Assembly: GCA_036937835.1 (NCBI GenBank)
Contig: CM072876.1
Coordinates: 3,080,001-3,144,000, forward strand
Origin: Pampus argenteus
Taxonomy: Eukaryota; Chordata; Actinopteri; Scombriformes; Stromateidae
Direction: 5' to 3'
Length of the DNA stretch: 64,000 nucleotides
Part shown: positions 49,742 to 60,500 of the stretch, in pieces
Layout: each line of letters starts with the position of its first letter
Position numbering within the stretch: position 1 is the stretch's first letter
The notes under the pieces: generated by a model
What the model was told of the DNA's origin: nothing
The model's database searches: none
Seen by the model: the letters and a program-made list of their open reading frames with translations, nothing else
Position numbers and translations under genes: made by a program

Positions 49742-51191
49742 CATTTTTACCAAGTACATCTTTGTGTATTAAACCAAACCAATAATTAATTTTGCTTTTT
49801 AACAAAAGTTTAAAAACTTACTTCATGATCACGTCCGTTTCATATTTCTTGAAGCAGATTATCTCCATTAAGACACATTGAAAATTATAAGAAAAATTAT
49901 AACCACTGACACCTGTTAGAAGCAAGATGTCAGTGATGCAACTACGTTGTATAAAATGTACAGTTTAGATTTGTTTGTGAAATTAACATTCACATTTCCC
50001 TCCACGTCTAAATCAACAATGATACAACCCAAAAGGCTACGAGTCCCCAGCATTGGTGAATTATCATACAAGTACTTGATCATCAATGTTATTACCTTTA
50101 AAACCCCCTTTAAAAGCAGGTTCAGGCAAAAAAAAAAAAAAAAAAATACAATCGAAAGGCACTTTTGGTCATCTTAAAGGCACCGACAGCATCATTAAGC
50201 CTGTGTAAATCTTCTCATAAAGGCAACTGTGGGATATTTACAAGTCAATGCCAAAAAAAACGGCACATTTGTCTTTCAAATTCATGCAATCTCAACGCAG
50301 TGCATTGTTGTTAAATCCCAAAAAGACATTTTAACATAAGAAGGTGCAAATACAGAAATGTGGAACCACAGGTGACCCTGATGTTTGCAGAACAAAACTC
50401 CAAAAGGTCACTTTTCTCCTATCAGAGAGCAAATAAAAAAAAACAAAAAAACGCTCACACCCAAAAGGCAGGAATCAATATTAAAGCCAGCCTTTGGTTG
50501 TTGCAACCAGGGATCAATACAGTCGGGAGCAGGAGTCTGACGAAGCGATCAGTGTCAGTTAACGTCACCTCAAAAGAAACAATGACCCCTGGTTATAAAA
50601 CAGAAACTAAAAAGGTCACATATTACATTATGTGCATGAAATCACTGAGACAGTAACCGTTACTCAATAAACTACAGTTTTACGATAATATGATATTGAT
50701 TGTCATATACATTGATTAGACGTATGAGTCTGTGCATTTCACGTGCCTTTTGTTGTCGTTGCGCTTCAGAAATTGTACCGTAAAAAGCACAAAGAAAAAA
50801 AAAAATTTTATAAAAACACAGGAAGTTGAACATCCTGTGCAGTGTTGTCAGAAAAATAAAAAATGAAATACCCGGTAATAAACACACGTGGTGACATGAT
50901 ATTGAACAGCATGACTGAACGTGCTTTCATTACACACAACACAAATATCAAGAAAGTCTTTGGCAACTGTGCAGCTCTGGTGACTGAAAAAAACAACAAC
51001 AACTCTGAGCTGAGTACATACAACAAACATGCTTGGACTTGATTTGGTCGTAACTTTCAGAAGATCTCGCTGGTAGAAAACAATCAAAAATGACTTAACA
51101 TTGCAGCGTCTGAAACCCTGAAAGGTTGCGTTATGATGGCACATCGTTTGCAGAATACAAGACGAACCGTTTACCCATATTACATTACAGT

Positions 51192-52427
51192 TCAAAGACG
51201 TTTGGCGTAGTTATTGCATAAAATATGATCTCGGACGTCTCCCCATCCTCCGTTCTTCATGTGTGCGTTGTGCACTGCTGCCTCCGCTCCGCTAAGGACC
51301 AGAGACGGAGGAAAGAGGTTGTCCTTGATCATTTGAAGGCCCTCCTCGACCCTCTGTGAGGCCCATTCTGGCCTGCAGTTCTGCTTCTGGTGAAGGCCGC
51401 AGTCTCCCGTGTGAAGAACCCTGGAGCCCTGCGCCACAAGCACTTTAAGGGGCTTCGATATGCACGTTCCCGAGAGGTGCTGCAGAGTCCAGTCCCAGTT
51501 ATAGTCATCATAGGTGCAGAAGTCGCTGCTGCAGCCCATCAGCTTGTAATACACCTCTTTGGAAACGGCCATGCCTATGTTGTGTTTAGTGGACATCCAC
51601 CCGGTGGTCATCACCTTATCGAACAGCTGGTTAAAATTAGTCAGGCCGTCATGGTTACCCAGAGCCAGCATGTCACAGTCTGGGCAGCTGTTCTTCCTGT
51701 ACTCCATCATTGATTTATAGAAATGGAAGAAATCTGGTAAGATGTAGTTATCCTCCTCCAGAAAGATTACAAAACCGTTGTAGCCCTGCATCGCCTGCAC
51801 TCGCTCCCACACAAAGTGCAATTTCCACCACCAGTGGTGTTTGGTTTGGGTGATGAAGGCCTCCCTGTAGTGTCCGTAGGAGTCAGGGTGTTCTGCATTG
51901 AGGCATCCTGTTTTCACAGCGTCATCCTTGGATATGTCTCGAGGGCAGTCTCGTGGATCCTGACCAGGAAACTCACTGGGATACAGCTGAGTGCTAAAAG
52001 GGAAATAAATCTGCAGCACTTTGCAGAAAGTTATCCCTTGAACAATGGCGTTTATTTCCTCTGAAAAATAGTCATGGCTAAAGATGAGGAGGAAGCTGTG
52101 GACCTCTGCAGCCTTCTCCAGGGACTTGATGAGCAGTCTGAGGTATTCAGGCCTGTTGTGGACCTGCACGACCAGCACCAGATGAGGCTCCCCCGGAAAC
52201 TTGTCCGCATTGTGGATGCACTGCTTGTAATTTGCAGCGTAAACGGACCGAGTCAGTTCTCGCAACGAACCGAAGTTAAACAAATGCACGCCGTGATTTC
52301 CCTGATTGGCTCCACTCGTGTCATTATCGGACACGATTAATACACGAGTGGAAAACAAGAGAGTCACAACTACAAAGGAAACACCCAGCAGCGCCAGCAG
52401 ATTCTTTTTGAGCAGCCGGAACCTCAT
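51192..52427 (-). CDS. mgat2: MGAT2, alpha-1,6-mannosyl-glycoprotein 2-beta-N-acetylglucosaminyltransferase
   Basis: A Golgi type II membrane enzyme that adds GlcNAc in beta-1,2 linkage to the alpha-1,6 mannose arm, the step that commits N-glycans to complex type. It is a single uninterrupted frame of 411 aa; human MGAT2 is also intronless and has 447 aa. The short cytoplasmic tail (MRFRLLKKN) precedes one helix (about residues 9-31), then a short stem and the GT-A catalytic domain. Family landmarks are LVLVVQVHNRPEYLRLLIKS, FPFSTQLYPSEFPGQDPRDC, GHYREA, TKHHWWWKLHFVWERV, metal-binding FLEEDNYILPDF (EED at 224-226), TYDDYNWDWTLQHL and the C-terminal KNGGWGDVRDH. The stem is shorter than in human. 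The start is the first in-frame Met and matches the conserved MRFR opening. Confidence 0.95.
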   Translation of the reverse strand: MRFRLLKKNLLALLGVSFVVVTLLFSTRVLIVSDNDTSGANQGNHGVHLFNFGSLRELTRSVYAANYKQCIHNADKFPGEPHLVLVVQVHNRPEYLRLLIKSLEKAAEVHSFLLIFSHDYFSEEINAIVQGITFCKVLQIYFPFSTQLYPSEFPGQDPRDCPRDISKDDAVKTGCLNAEHPDSYGHYREAFITQTKHHWWWKLHFVWERVQAMQGYNGFVIFLEEDNYILPDFFHFYKSMMEYRKNSCPDCDMLALGNHDGLTNFNQLFDKVMTTGWMSTKHNIGMAVSKEVYYKLMGCSSDFCTYDDYNWDWTLQHLSGTCISKPLKVLVAQGSRVLHTGDCGLHQKQNCRPEWASQRVEEGLQMIKDNLFPPSLVLSGAEAAVHNAHMKNGGWGDVRDHILCNNYAKRL

Positions 52428-53085
52428 TTTTTTTAATCCTCCTTCACAGTAAAAAAAACAAAAAAAACACCTTTAAATCACCTGATCGCGCGCGTCTTCA
52501 TTGTAAACATGTTTCGCAACATTAAGTGTCCTCGTGCGCTAATAGTCCAATAGTTGTTCCATAAAGTCCAACAGGTCGCGCGACGCGTGTCTCAAGTGTC
52601 AATCGTTTTTCTTTGACGGCTGCTTTTTCTCCTCCTCGCGGGCTCCTCTCTTCACTTTTAAGCTCGTGACATTTGACAAACTCGCGTGGGTTCTTGTTGT
52701 TTTTTTTGTTTTTACTTTTTCTTTTTTTGTTTAAAGCACCTGTGGAAGAAAAAGCAGAACAATGTAACCGAGAACTTAACGAACACGTTACGCGTCAGTT
52801 CGTTAAGCTGAAGTTCTTTTACCGTGACGAGGTGTAATGTGTCAACACGCTCCGACCAGGAAGAGGATGATGTGACTATAACGTCTCCGGTACAACATAT
52901 TGACTGCTGACGTGTCCAATCCAGCCAACCGGGGACAGACTCAACAACCGTTGTCCCACCTTTAGTTGTGTAATAGGAGGAAATGTAAATAAGACACCAT
53001 TTGAATAGTGAACAGGAAACTTTTACTTTCGGTGCAACACTATAGACACTAAAAGAAACCACAGCAGTGAGTGTATAGTTAGTTA
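52428..53085 (-). promoter_or_regulatory. MGAT2 5' flank
   Basis: Upstream of MGAT2 the sequence is locally CpG-richer (for example 52485-52500 and 52575-52590) and holds the 5' UTR and promoter. A 116-codon minus-strand open frame at 52712-53062 has no recognisable domain and is not called. No TATA box is obvious. Confidence 0.35.
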
Positions 53086-53089
53086 TACA

Positions 53090-53645
53090 GTGTTGTTAAA
53101 AGTACTTTAAATACAAGTAATATGTAGTAAAAGTATCTGATATATTATTATATATGACATTAGATTATTAATACTGAAGCATCAGTGTTAGAGCAGCATG
53201 TTACTGTTGTAGCTGCTGGAGGTGGAGCTAGTTTCAACTACTTTATATACAGTTAGATAGTTTAGTCCAGTGGTTCCCAACCTAGGGGTCGGGGCCCTCC
53301 AAAGGGTCACCAGATAAATCTGAGGGGTCGTGAGATGATTTTTGCTGAAATATTGGATCATTTGAACATTTATTGAAATGAAACCATGTGAGAAGTTTAG
53401 AGGGTAAAAATCACTATTTGGTGGAGCTGTTAACAACTCATAGACATCTGAAATGTGACCCGACTACACACTGCTTTATGTAAGACGTCAAAAGATAAAA
53501 CCGTTTATAAACCACTGGTTTCATCTTTAACAATGTGTTGGAGTTTAAAAGCTTCTTATATTATCCATCGAGTCAAATCTGCATCTGAACAGTAACTAAA
53601 TGTATTGAAGTGGAAGTATAAACTTGAGTACTTACTATCTACCAC
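53090..53645 (+). mobile_element. dispersed hAT-like nonautonomous repeat, copy 1
   Basis: The core starts at the hAT-style end 'cagtggttcccaacctaggg' (53269) and runs through 'aagggtcaccagataaatct' to 'aaaccactggtttcatc'; flanking wording from about 53090 also belongs to the family. The same sequence recurs in inverted orientation at 63630-64000. No transposase frame. Confidence 0.65.
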
Positions 53646-53681
53646 TGACTTTTGGTCATGTAGTTTAGGTAGTTAATTACA

Positions 53682-53800
53682 AACTAGGGCTGCAACTATC
53701 AATGATTTTCATTATCGATTATTTTGTCAATCATTTGATTATTTAATTAGTTGTTTGGTTCATAAAATAATGAAAAATGTCCCACTTGTCTGGTTCAAAC
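53682..53800. repeat. dispersed fish repeat, GGGCTGCAAC end
   Basis: Begins 'tagggctgcaactatcaatg' and continues through ATTATCGATTATTTTGTCAATC, the conserved end of the family also seen at 13682-13930. Confidence 0.65.
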
Positions 53801-55830
53801 ACATCCTCAGGCTGCCTGCATTAGTCATTCATTAAACTATAGTTTTAACAGAGTTAAAGCTGCTGTTACATTATGAGCCTTACTGAGCCTGTTCAGGTTT
53901 GACTGGTTGAAGACATAACAAAAGGGTGTGAGCGGTGAAATAGCTGAAACCACAAGGCAGGAGAACTGATAGCCCCTGATAGGAGGAGACTTCACAACAG
54001 GAGATGGAAACAGAGACGCTGGGACCGAGTATCAGATACTGAGTTTAAACAGGCTTAAACAGGACAGCAGTGATGTTGGATAATACCTGTGTTAAACTGT
54101 TTATGAATGAAACAACCAGGCAGAGTAAATGTGAAGTAAATACCTGACGAATCAAAGTACTTCATCACATCACAGTATAACAGATAAGAGAAAGACTGGT
54201 GCCGTGCACTGGTGCGATTACACTACACTCTTTGTTTTTGACATTGGTGTCTTTTTACTGTCTTGATCCGTCTCTCACATGGACAAATGTTAAGTTAATA
54301 TAAATCATCACCTGTGTTACGATGCCAGCGTCGTCAGGAAAAGAGTTCAGGTACCTATTCAAAGATTAGCTGTTACCGTTTAGAGATTTTATAATATGCA
54401 AAAACACATTTGCAAATGTGTCCTTATTTAATGCAAAGCAACTGTGCATTAAATATGGACACATGACTGATATAAGACACTATTTTCCTTCTGATACTAT
54501 ATATATAACACTATAAGAATAACTTTGTGAAAGGCAGCACATAGTGGAGTATTATTAAAAGTGACGTTTTGTCTTTATTATCCCCCGCAGGCTGTCACGC
54601 TGGCGTATGAAGGCCGTCTGTGTTGGCACATGGTTGCTGAGGCAGCTGGACCACTTCCTCCAGATAACACAAACAGGCTGCCCATGTGACCCACTGAGAT
54701 AAGCTGCCCGACATAATTTAACATTTAAAATCGCAGTTCAGAGAGCAGACGACAGCACACACACACAGATCTGGAGACGGTGCAGCTTTACACGAATCAA
54801 ACGTACAACAAGATGAAGCTGAAACCGTGTTTGGAAATTTAGTTTGAGGACTTATATGTAAATCTAAACCATAATTTAAGACAAACACATTTATTTCAAT
54901 GCAATTCTTTAAGGAGCTGAAGCTGAAGGGTAAACTGAGGCCTCCCTGTGGTCGATCAGCATCAAAGCAGATGAAGCATGTTAACCTCAGAAACCAACGG
55001 TGTTGTTAAAGTAACGGTGGTCACATTCACCTTTTTTCTATCGCAGCATCTCATTTGTTGTTTGTGATCTCCTTCTTTATTTTATACAATAAAGTAAAAA
55101 GAAAATGTGATTTGATGCCAGTTATAAGAAAATCAGAGACTATGTTCACCCTCTCTCCACTCACATTTACTGGCTTTTTGAATATACAGTATATTCATAA
55201 AAACATCCCAAAAATACCCACAAAAAAAAAAAAACAGAATAGTGACCCAAGAGGTAACACAGTTTATGTCCTGAGGCAGCAGGATCAACTTCCTCCTTAC
55301 AGTGTTTACCTGTTTACCTGTGAAGGCGTGGCTGCTGACAGGAAGATTTAAACTGAAACTACTAAATAAGAAGAAAAAAAAAGATTTTAATTTCTCTCCA
55401 TATTTTCCTCATTAATCATAATGTAATATAACAATTTTGCTTCTGTAGTTAAAACCTCGCCTACTGAAGCTTTAAATGGTCCAAAAAAATAAAAATAAAA
55501 TAAAATAAAATTTATAAATAAAAAATAAAGGATAAAACATCAATCAGGATGTGCGTTTGTTTCCCAGGCTTTGGTCATACCAGGCATCCTTGTTCCCATA
55601 GCAGCTGGGATTTCTCATGTCTTGCAGGAAGCCTCTTGTGTAGCATCAAAAGTTCATGTTCAGAAATTACACTCGGTTTCTTTCCTTGTGGGACGAGACC
55701 TTAAGTCATCATCTCTGAACCACATGATGAGACCGAGTGTTGAGACTGAGCCACGGTCGAGGGAGCCTGAAATATCCAAGGTCAGATCCAAGGTCACGAA
55801 ATGCCTTGTTGTCTCTGTAAAAATCACTTT
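53800..55830. other. intergenic region, no gene recognised
   Basis: One exon-like segment was seen on the plus strand: a strong acceptor (tatcccccgcag, ending 54590) followed by an open frame of about 32 codons (starting AVTLAYEGRLCWHMVAEAAG) to a TGA near 54688. No partner exon or family match was found. An AAAAT run lies at 55487-55530. The open frame entering the tandem array from about 55571 has no match. Confidence 0.4.
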
Positions 55831-56438
55831 CTACACTATTCAATATATTATCTATACTATTCAATATACTCTCTACACGATTCAATATACTCTCTATACT
55901 ATTCAATATACTGTTTATACTATACAATATACTCTCTATACTATTCTATATACTCTCTATACTATTCTATATACTCTCTATACTATTCTATATACTCTAT
56001 ACTATTCAATATACTCTCTACACTATTCAATATACTCTCTATACTAATCAATATACTCTCTACACTATTCAATATACTCTATACTATTCAATATACTCTC
56101 TACACTATTCAATATACTCTCTATACTAATCAATATACTCTCTACACTATTCAATATACTCTTTATACTATTCAATATACTCTTTATACTATTCAATATA
56201 CTCTCTATACTAATCAATATACTCTATACTATTCAATATACTCTCTATACTAATCAATATACTCTTTATACTAATCAATATACTCTCTATACTATTCAAT
56301 ATACTCTCTATACTAATCAATATACTCTTTATACTAATCAATATACTCTCTATACTATTCAATATACTCTTTATACTATTCAATATACTCTCTATACTAA
56401 TCAATATACTCTTTATACTAATCAATATACTCTCTATA
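55831..56438. repeat. tandem array of 19-21-bp units (minisatellite)
   Basis: About 29 head-to-tail units of the type 'ctctatactattcaatata', with 19-bp and 21-bp length classes and recurring variants (actattc, actaatc, ttctata). Variants occur in ordered higher blocks, for example alternating 'attcaat' and 'aatcaat' units. The 21-bp unit keeps frames open on both strands, so the long Tyr/Ser/Leu/Ile-rich open frames here are artefacts. Confidence 0.95.
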
Positions 56439-56471
56439 GTGTCTGTTTATGGAGTCTGACACAAAGACGGA

Positions 56472-56862
56472 GCATGCGCATAGGGGGAAATACCTGCTGA
56501 TGCACCTCTGTGACGTCACGCATGGCGACTCTGGCGATGGTTGGCTCAGGTGAGGAAGCCGGAAGCGCGGGAGACTTGTAAGATTGTTGTTGTAGAGATG
56601 AACGGTATGGCTTTACCGTCGTTGAGTCGGGCTCCGTTTGTGGATGTGAAGAGGAGCGGCAGCGTCTACGGTTGTCGGCCCGGGAACCGCCGGGAGTCGG
56701 ATGAATCTCGGGGAGTTTGGGTGGAGGTGTCCGTGAGGGCGGTGTGTTGCACCGGGACGCTGTGATCAGACGGCTCTGTCGACGCTGGAGGAGACCAGAA
56801 GACGGTTTCAAACCAGTCTCCATCTGGATCGGACGGGTTGACCTGCAGCTCCTGGTTCACGG
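56472..56862 (+). promoter_or_regulatory. candidate GC-rich promoter and first exon, gene unknown
   Basis: Directly after the tandem array, base composition switches to GC/CpG-rich. gcatgcgca at 56472-56480 matches the NRF1 core and tgacgtca at 56511-56518 is a perfect CRE. An ATG follows at 56522, and consensus donors lie at 56550 (TCAG|GTGAGG) and 56862 (CACG|GTGAGT). A 55-codon frame starts at 56598 (MNGMALPSLSRAPFVDVKRS) and stops at 56765; I do not recognise it. The combination suggests a plus-strand transcription start whose coding exons lie beyond what I could identify. Confidence 0.45.
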
Positions 56863-56999
56863 TGAGTTGAGTCTTTTCTGAAATGATGGTGTTTGTCAAT
56901 AATGCAACCACGTGATTAGACGAGAATCTGACCGGAAACTGCTCATGTTGGCAGTTTAGATGCTGGACTGACTGTGATAAACTAACCCGAGACTGTCTG

Positions 57000-57550
57000 A
57001 GTCAGGTTGGTCTTTATAGGGATGCTGTAAGAGGTGTGGTTGAAGTGTGGTTCAGGTTTGGTTGAAGTGGGGTTGAGGTGGGGTTCAGGTTTGGTTGAGG
57101 TTTGGTTGAGGTGTGGTTGAGGTTTGGTTGAGGTGGGGTCCCTGCTGGTCAAGATTCAATATTTTTTAGTTTAATAGTTTTTTACTCCACTTAATTTGTT
57201 GGTTGAGTTACAACAGCTCACATTTATACACATTAACAGTTCAAATCTTTGATGGGGCTCATTTGTAAAGGCTGTAATGTAAATTATTCTGGCTGATCAT
57301 GAGGTTGAAGTGGGGTTGAGGTTTGGTTGAGGTGGGGTTGAGGTTTGGTTGTAAAGGCTGTAATGTAAATTATTCTGGCTGATCATGAGGTTGAGGTGGG
57401 ATTCAGGTTTGGTTGATGTGGGGTTGAGGTTTGGTTTGAGGTTTGGTTTGAGGTTTGGTTTGAGGTTTGGTTTGAGGTTTGGTTGAGGTGGGGTTGAGGT
57501 TTGGTTGTAAAGGCTGTAATGTAAATTATTCTGGCTGATCATGAGGTTGA
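57000..57550 (+). repeat. G/T-rich direct-repeat block
   Basis: Many imperfect units of 'ggttgaggtttggttgaggt' and 'gaggtggggttgaggtttgg' type, interleaved with three copies of a roughly 45-bp segment beginning 'ttgtaaaggctgtaatgtaa' at about 57262, 57350 and 57505. The plus strand is strongly G over C. The minus-strand frame through it (Lys-Pro-Asn-Leu repeats) is an artefact of the repeat. Confidence 0.9.
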
Positions 57551-60500
57551 AGTTGGGCGGATCTATACTATGTACTAATAAACTAAATGTGGGATTTTGC
57601 TCCACAGAAACAGGTTGAGACATATTTATCTACCGCCAACAGATGTCTAATCTTTCTGAACCTCTATCCTGTGCACAGATTTGAAGTCTGACTGCAATTT
57701 ATGGCTCATAGTGATAAAAAGTGACTCATCTAAAACACAGTTTTAGTTTCAGTGCAGCTCAGTGCAGTTGCTTATTGCAGCCACTGGATGGTAGCAGTGA
57801 ACCACTCGTCACTTTTATTTCACTTCAGTTTCCATGGCCACAGATGATGGGACTCTGTACCATGCCATATATAGTAAACTCCAACATAAATCAAACAAGG
57901 TGGCTGATCAGTGTGTAAATTGCTGTAAATCTGAATCAACAGGACTCAGATTGAACCCAGTGTTGTAATTCAGGCATGTAAGTTACTGTTTGCAATGATG
58001 AATTAGAAAGTTGCATCCTACTGCTAAAGAATCCTGAAATACATCAAGTGTGTACAACTGTAGTAACTGTACATGCGTTCAGTGTAATTTAGGCTTTTCC
58101 ACTTTGTTGTCCTAGTTAAACCTTTGAATAGTTAAACTTAACCATTGAATATTTGAATATTGCTTAATATTTCTCATTAACGGCTACCGTTTGGACATCT
58201 GCATACTGCATGTTTGAAAAGTACACAATGTCCTCATCGTGTAACCCAAAAACAACAACGTGGAACCAATCAATAGATGACATCGGTTCTGTTTCTCTGC
58301 AATGAAAGCGAGTTATTCATCATGCCTCCATGACCGTCATGCAACAACATAAAAAAACAAACAATTTATTGATTATCAACATTTTATGTACGCTGCAGTG
58401 CACGTGTTGCCAGTGGCAGAAACCTTTGTGTGTGTTTTCATTAACCTGAGCTGATTAATACCGTGTGTTGTGCACTCGGGGGTTTAAAGGCAGCAGCTTT
58501 GGCTGTCAGGGTTGGCTGTTTACAGACACTAAAGTTACAGGAATCAGGTAAAAAAAAAAGCTTTTTAAAGACATACTGTTGAATTTCACTGTAAACAGCG
58601 TTTGTTGAAAGATTTATTTCAATCTCTCGGCTAAATGTACGTAACTGCTGCTGTATCTAAACATTATGACCAGTGCAAATAGGATTCCTGTGCAGGGAGG
58701 TCCCAACATCTGCAGACCAAATGTGACCATGACGGTCTCTTCTTACACAATGCAACGTTGCTATCCAACTCAAACCACTATGACATATGTTTAAAGTGTC
58801 GTCCATTTCCAAACATCTTCCCAACAGTCTTGTAGGAGTTACTGTACACCGTCTGCATCCATAATTGTTGCAGTGAACACTCAGTTAATGGGTATTGGCG
58901 ATATGCCCACAAAAACAAGAAAAACAATTACCCTGATGCACATGCTTCCTTCTGTTGGGCAGTCGCAGGATTGAAGAAACAATAGGATGTGAGTGTAGAT
59001 ATGAAATTTTTTATATTTATTCTGGATTATGTAATATGTTGCTCTCTGTGTGCACATTGAATCAAAGCTCTTTGTCTTCTTTGTATGAACTCATAACAAA
59101 ACTGAGCATAATATAATGAAAAAGTAACAATATCTTATTTGTTGTGTTTATAACTTTTGCATAATGTAATGCTATATATTTTCTTATTACATTATGATTT
59201 CCGTGCTTCTATACTAACTTGACATATATTGTAATAATAAACAAGAAAACATGAGTGCATTTTCATGCTTTGTGGATATAATTTTGATAAACACGAGTTT
59301 ATAAAGCCACTAAAGGCCAATCCAACCAGCTGCTGGGAAGCCAGTGAGGGATTTATACTTGTTTGTTGCACTAAAGACTCCAGCTAGTTTGTTTGGGAGT
59401 CTCTCAGTCATCATTTATCACTGCTAATGTGACTCTTAAACTGCTTGTCAAAGACATCCTAATTTCATAATCTTTATGATGAGTTTTTATTTTGTAATAA
59501 TAAGAATTTGGTGCAGATTCAGGAAAAAAAAAACATTGAAAAGTTATCTTTAATGTAGCCGATGAAGGATGAAATATGCAATTTGTTCAGACAGACATAA
59601 ACAAATAGAGTAAATATGGGTGTGCAAGAAGTACTAAAGTGCCAAAAATACTGTTTGTAGTTGGAATAAATATTCTTTGCAGGTGTTGCAGAGACTTTAC
59701 AACCGGCCCTGGACGGGGGAGTTCGTGATGAATGGTGTGAAGTGTGTTGGGTCATGAGGACTGATAGAGATCTGGGACTTCCTGTTATTTTACTTGCATG
59801 GTCTGATATGCTTTCAACAGAAAGTTGTAGAGCAAGTGATGTTAAAAGTGAGGAGTGAGTCATTTTTATTAGTAATTATTAATAATACTCCCTCCGACCA
59901 GGTTGTTTCAATCAGTTATGCGCATTATGTACATTATGGGCTTGACTTTGTTTGTTTGTTGTTTTTTCATTTTAAGTTGCAGCGTTCGTAATTTTTATTG
60001 CATTTTTATTACATTCTCTACTCTCATATAATGATCATTAACATTAAGGGTTTCTGCACACCAGCAAATTTCCATTTTAATCCAATAAACATGCGTATAT
60101 ACACGCATGACCAGAAACATAAGTCACGGCCGTTTAATGTCATTGATAGTTATGAGACCTGATTTATGAGCTGTGAAACAACTTTTTCCATAGAAAATTA
60201 GCTGCATCACTGCTGGAATGCGTCTTCAATCAATCCCATTAAAACATCCCATTTCCAAAACATGAAAACACTCACTCCTTCACTTGCTGTAGAAACAGCT
60301 TTTTCCATATCTACAGTCGTACACCAGCAGCAGCCAAATGCTGGTATTTTTCAAAATTTCCATTTGAATGGAACAAAATGGGTTTGTTTTTTTATTAAGT
60401 AATGTTCTTACTCAACACTTTATTATAAAATGTCTCAAACGTCTTCAATGAGGTCTTGTCATATTTTATTTTCATTACTTAAGTGTTACCATATGCAAAA

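Larger units (their letters stand above)
49061..51191. other. MGAT2 3' UTR and spacer to BROX
   Basis: No coding exon supported. It contains a CA microsatellite at 49709-49739, an A-run at about 50129-50147 and many short A-rich tracts. Most of it is likely 3' UTR of MGAT2. Overlapping short open frames have no family match. Confidence 0.5.

Noticed and set aside
51192..52427. MGAT2 as a retrocopy because it has no introns
   Set aside because: The family gene is intronless in human as well, the frame is complete and all catalytic landmarks are kept. No poly(A) tail scar was seen beside it.
52712..53062. 116-codon minus-strand open frame upstream of MGAT2
   Set aside because: No domain, no conserved motif, low-complexity ends. 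More likely 5' flank of MGAT2.
55571..56253. Long open frames (over 150 codons) rich in Tyr, Ser, Leu and Ile
   Set aside because: They run through the 19-21-bp tandem array, whose 21-bp unit keeps frames open on both strands. The composition is purely repeat-derived.
55831..56438. CRISPR-like regular repeats
   Set aside because: Units are contiguous with no unique spacers, and the DNA is from a vertebrate nuclear genome. It is a minisatellite.
57297..57623. Lys-Pro-Asn-Leu repeat protein on the minus strand
   Set aside because: It is a translation of the G/T-rich direct-repeat block; no real coding signal.
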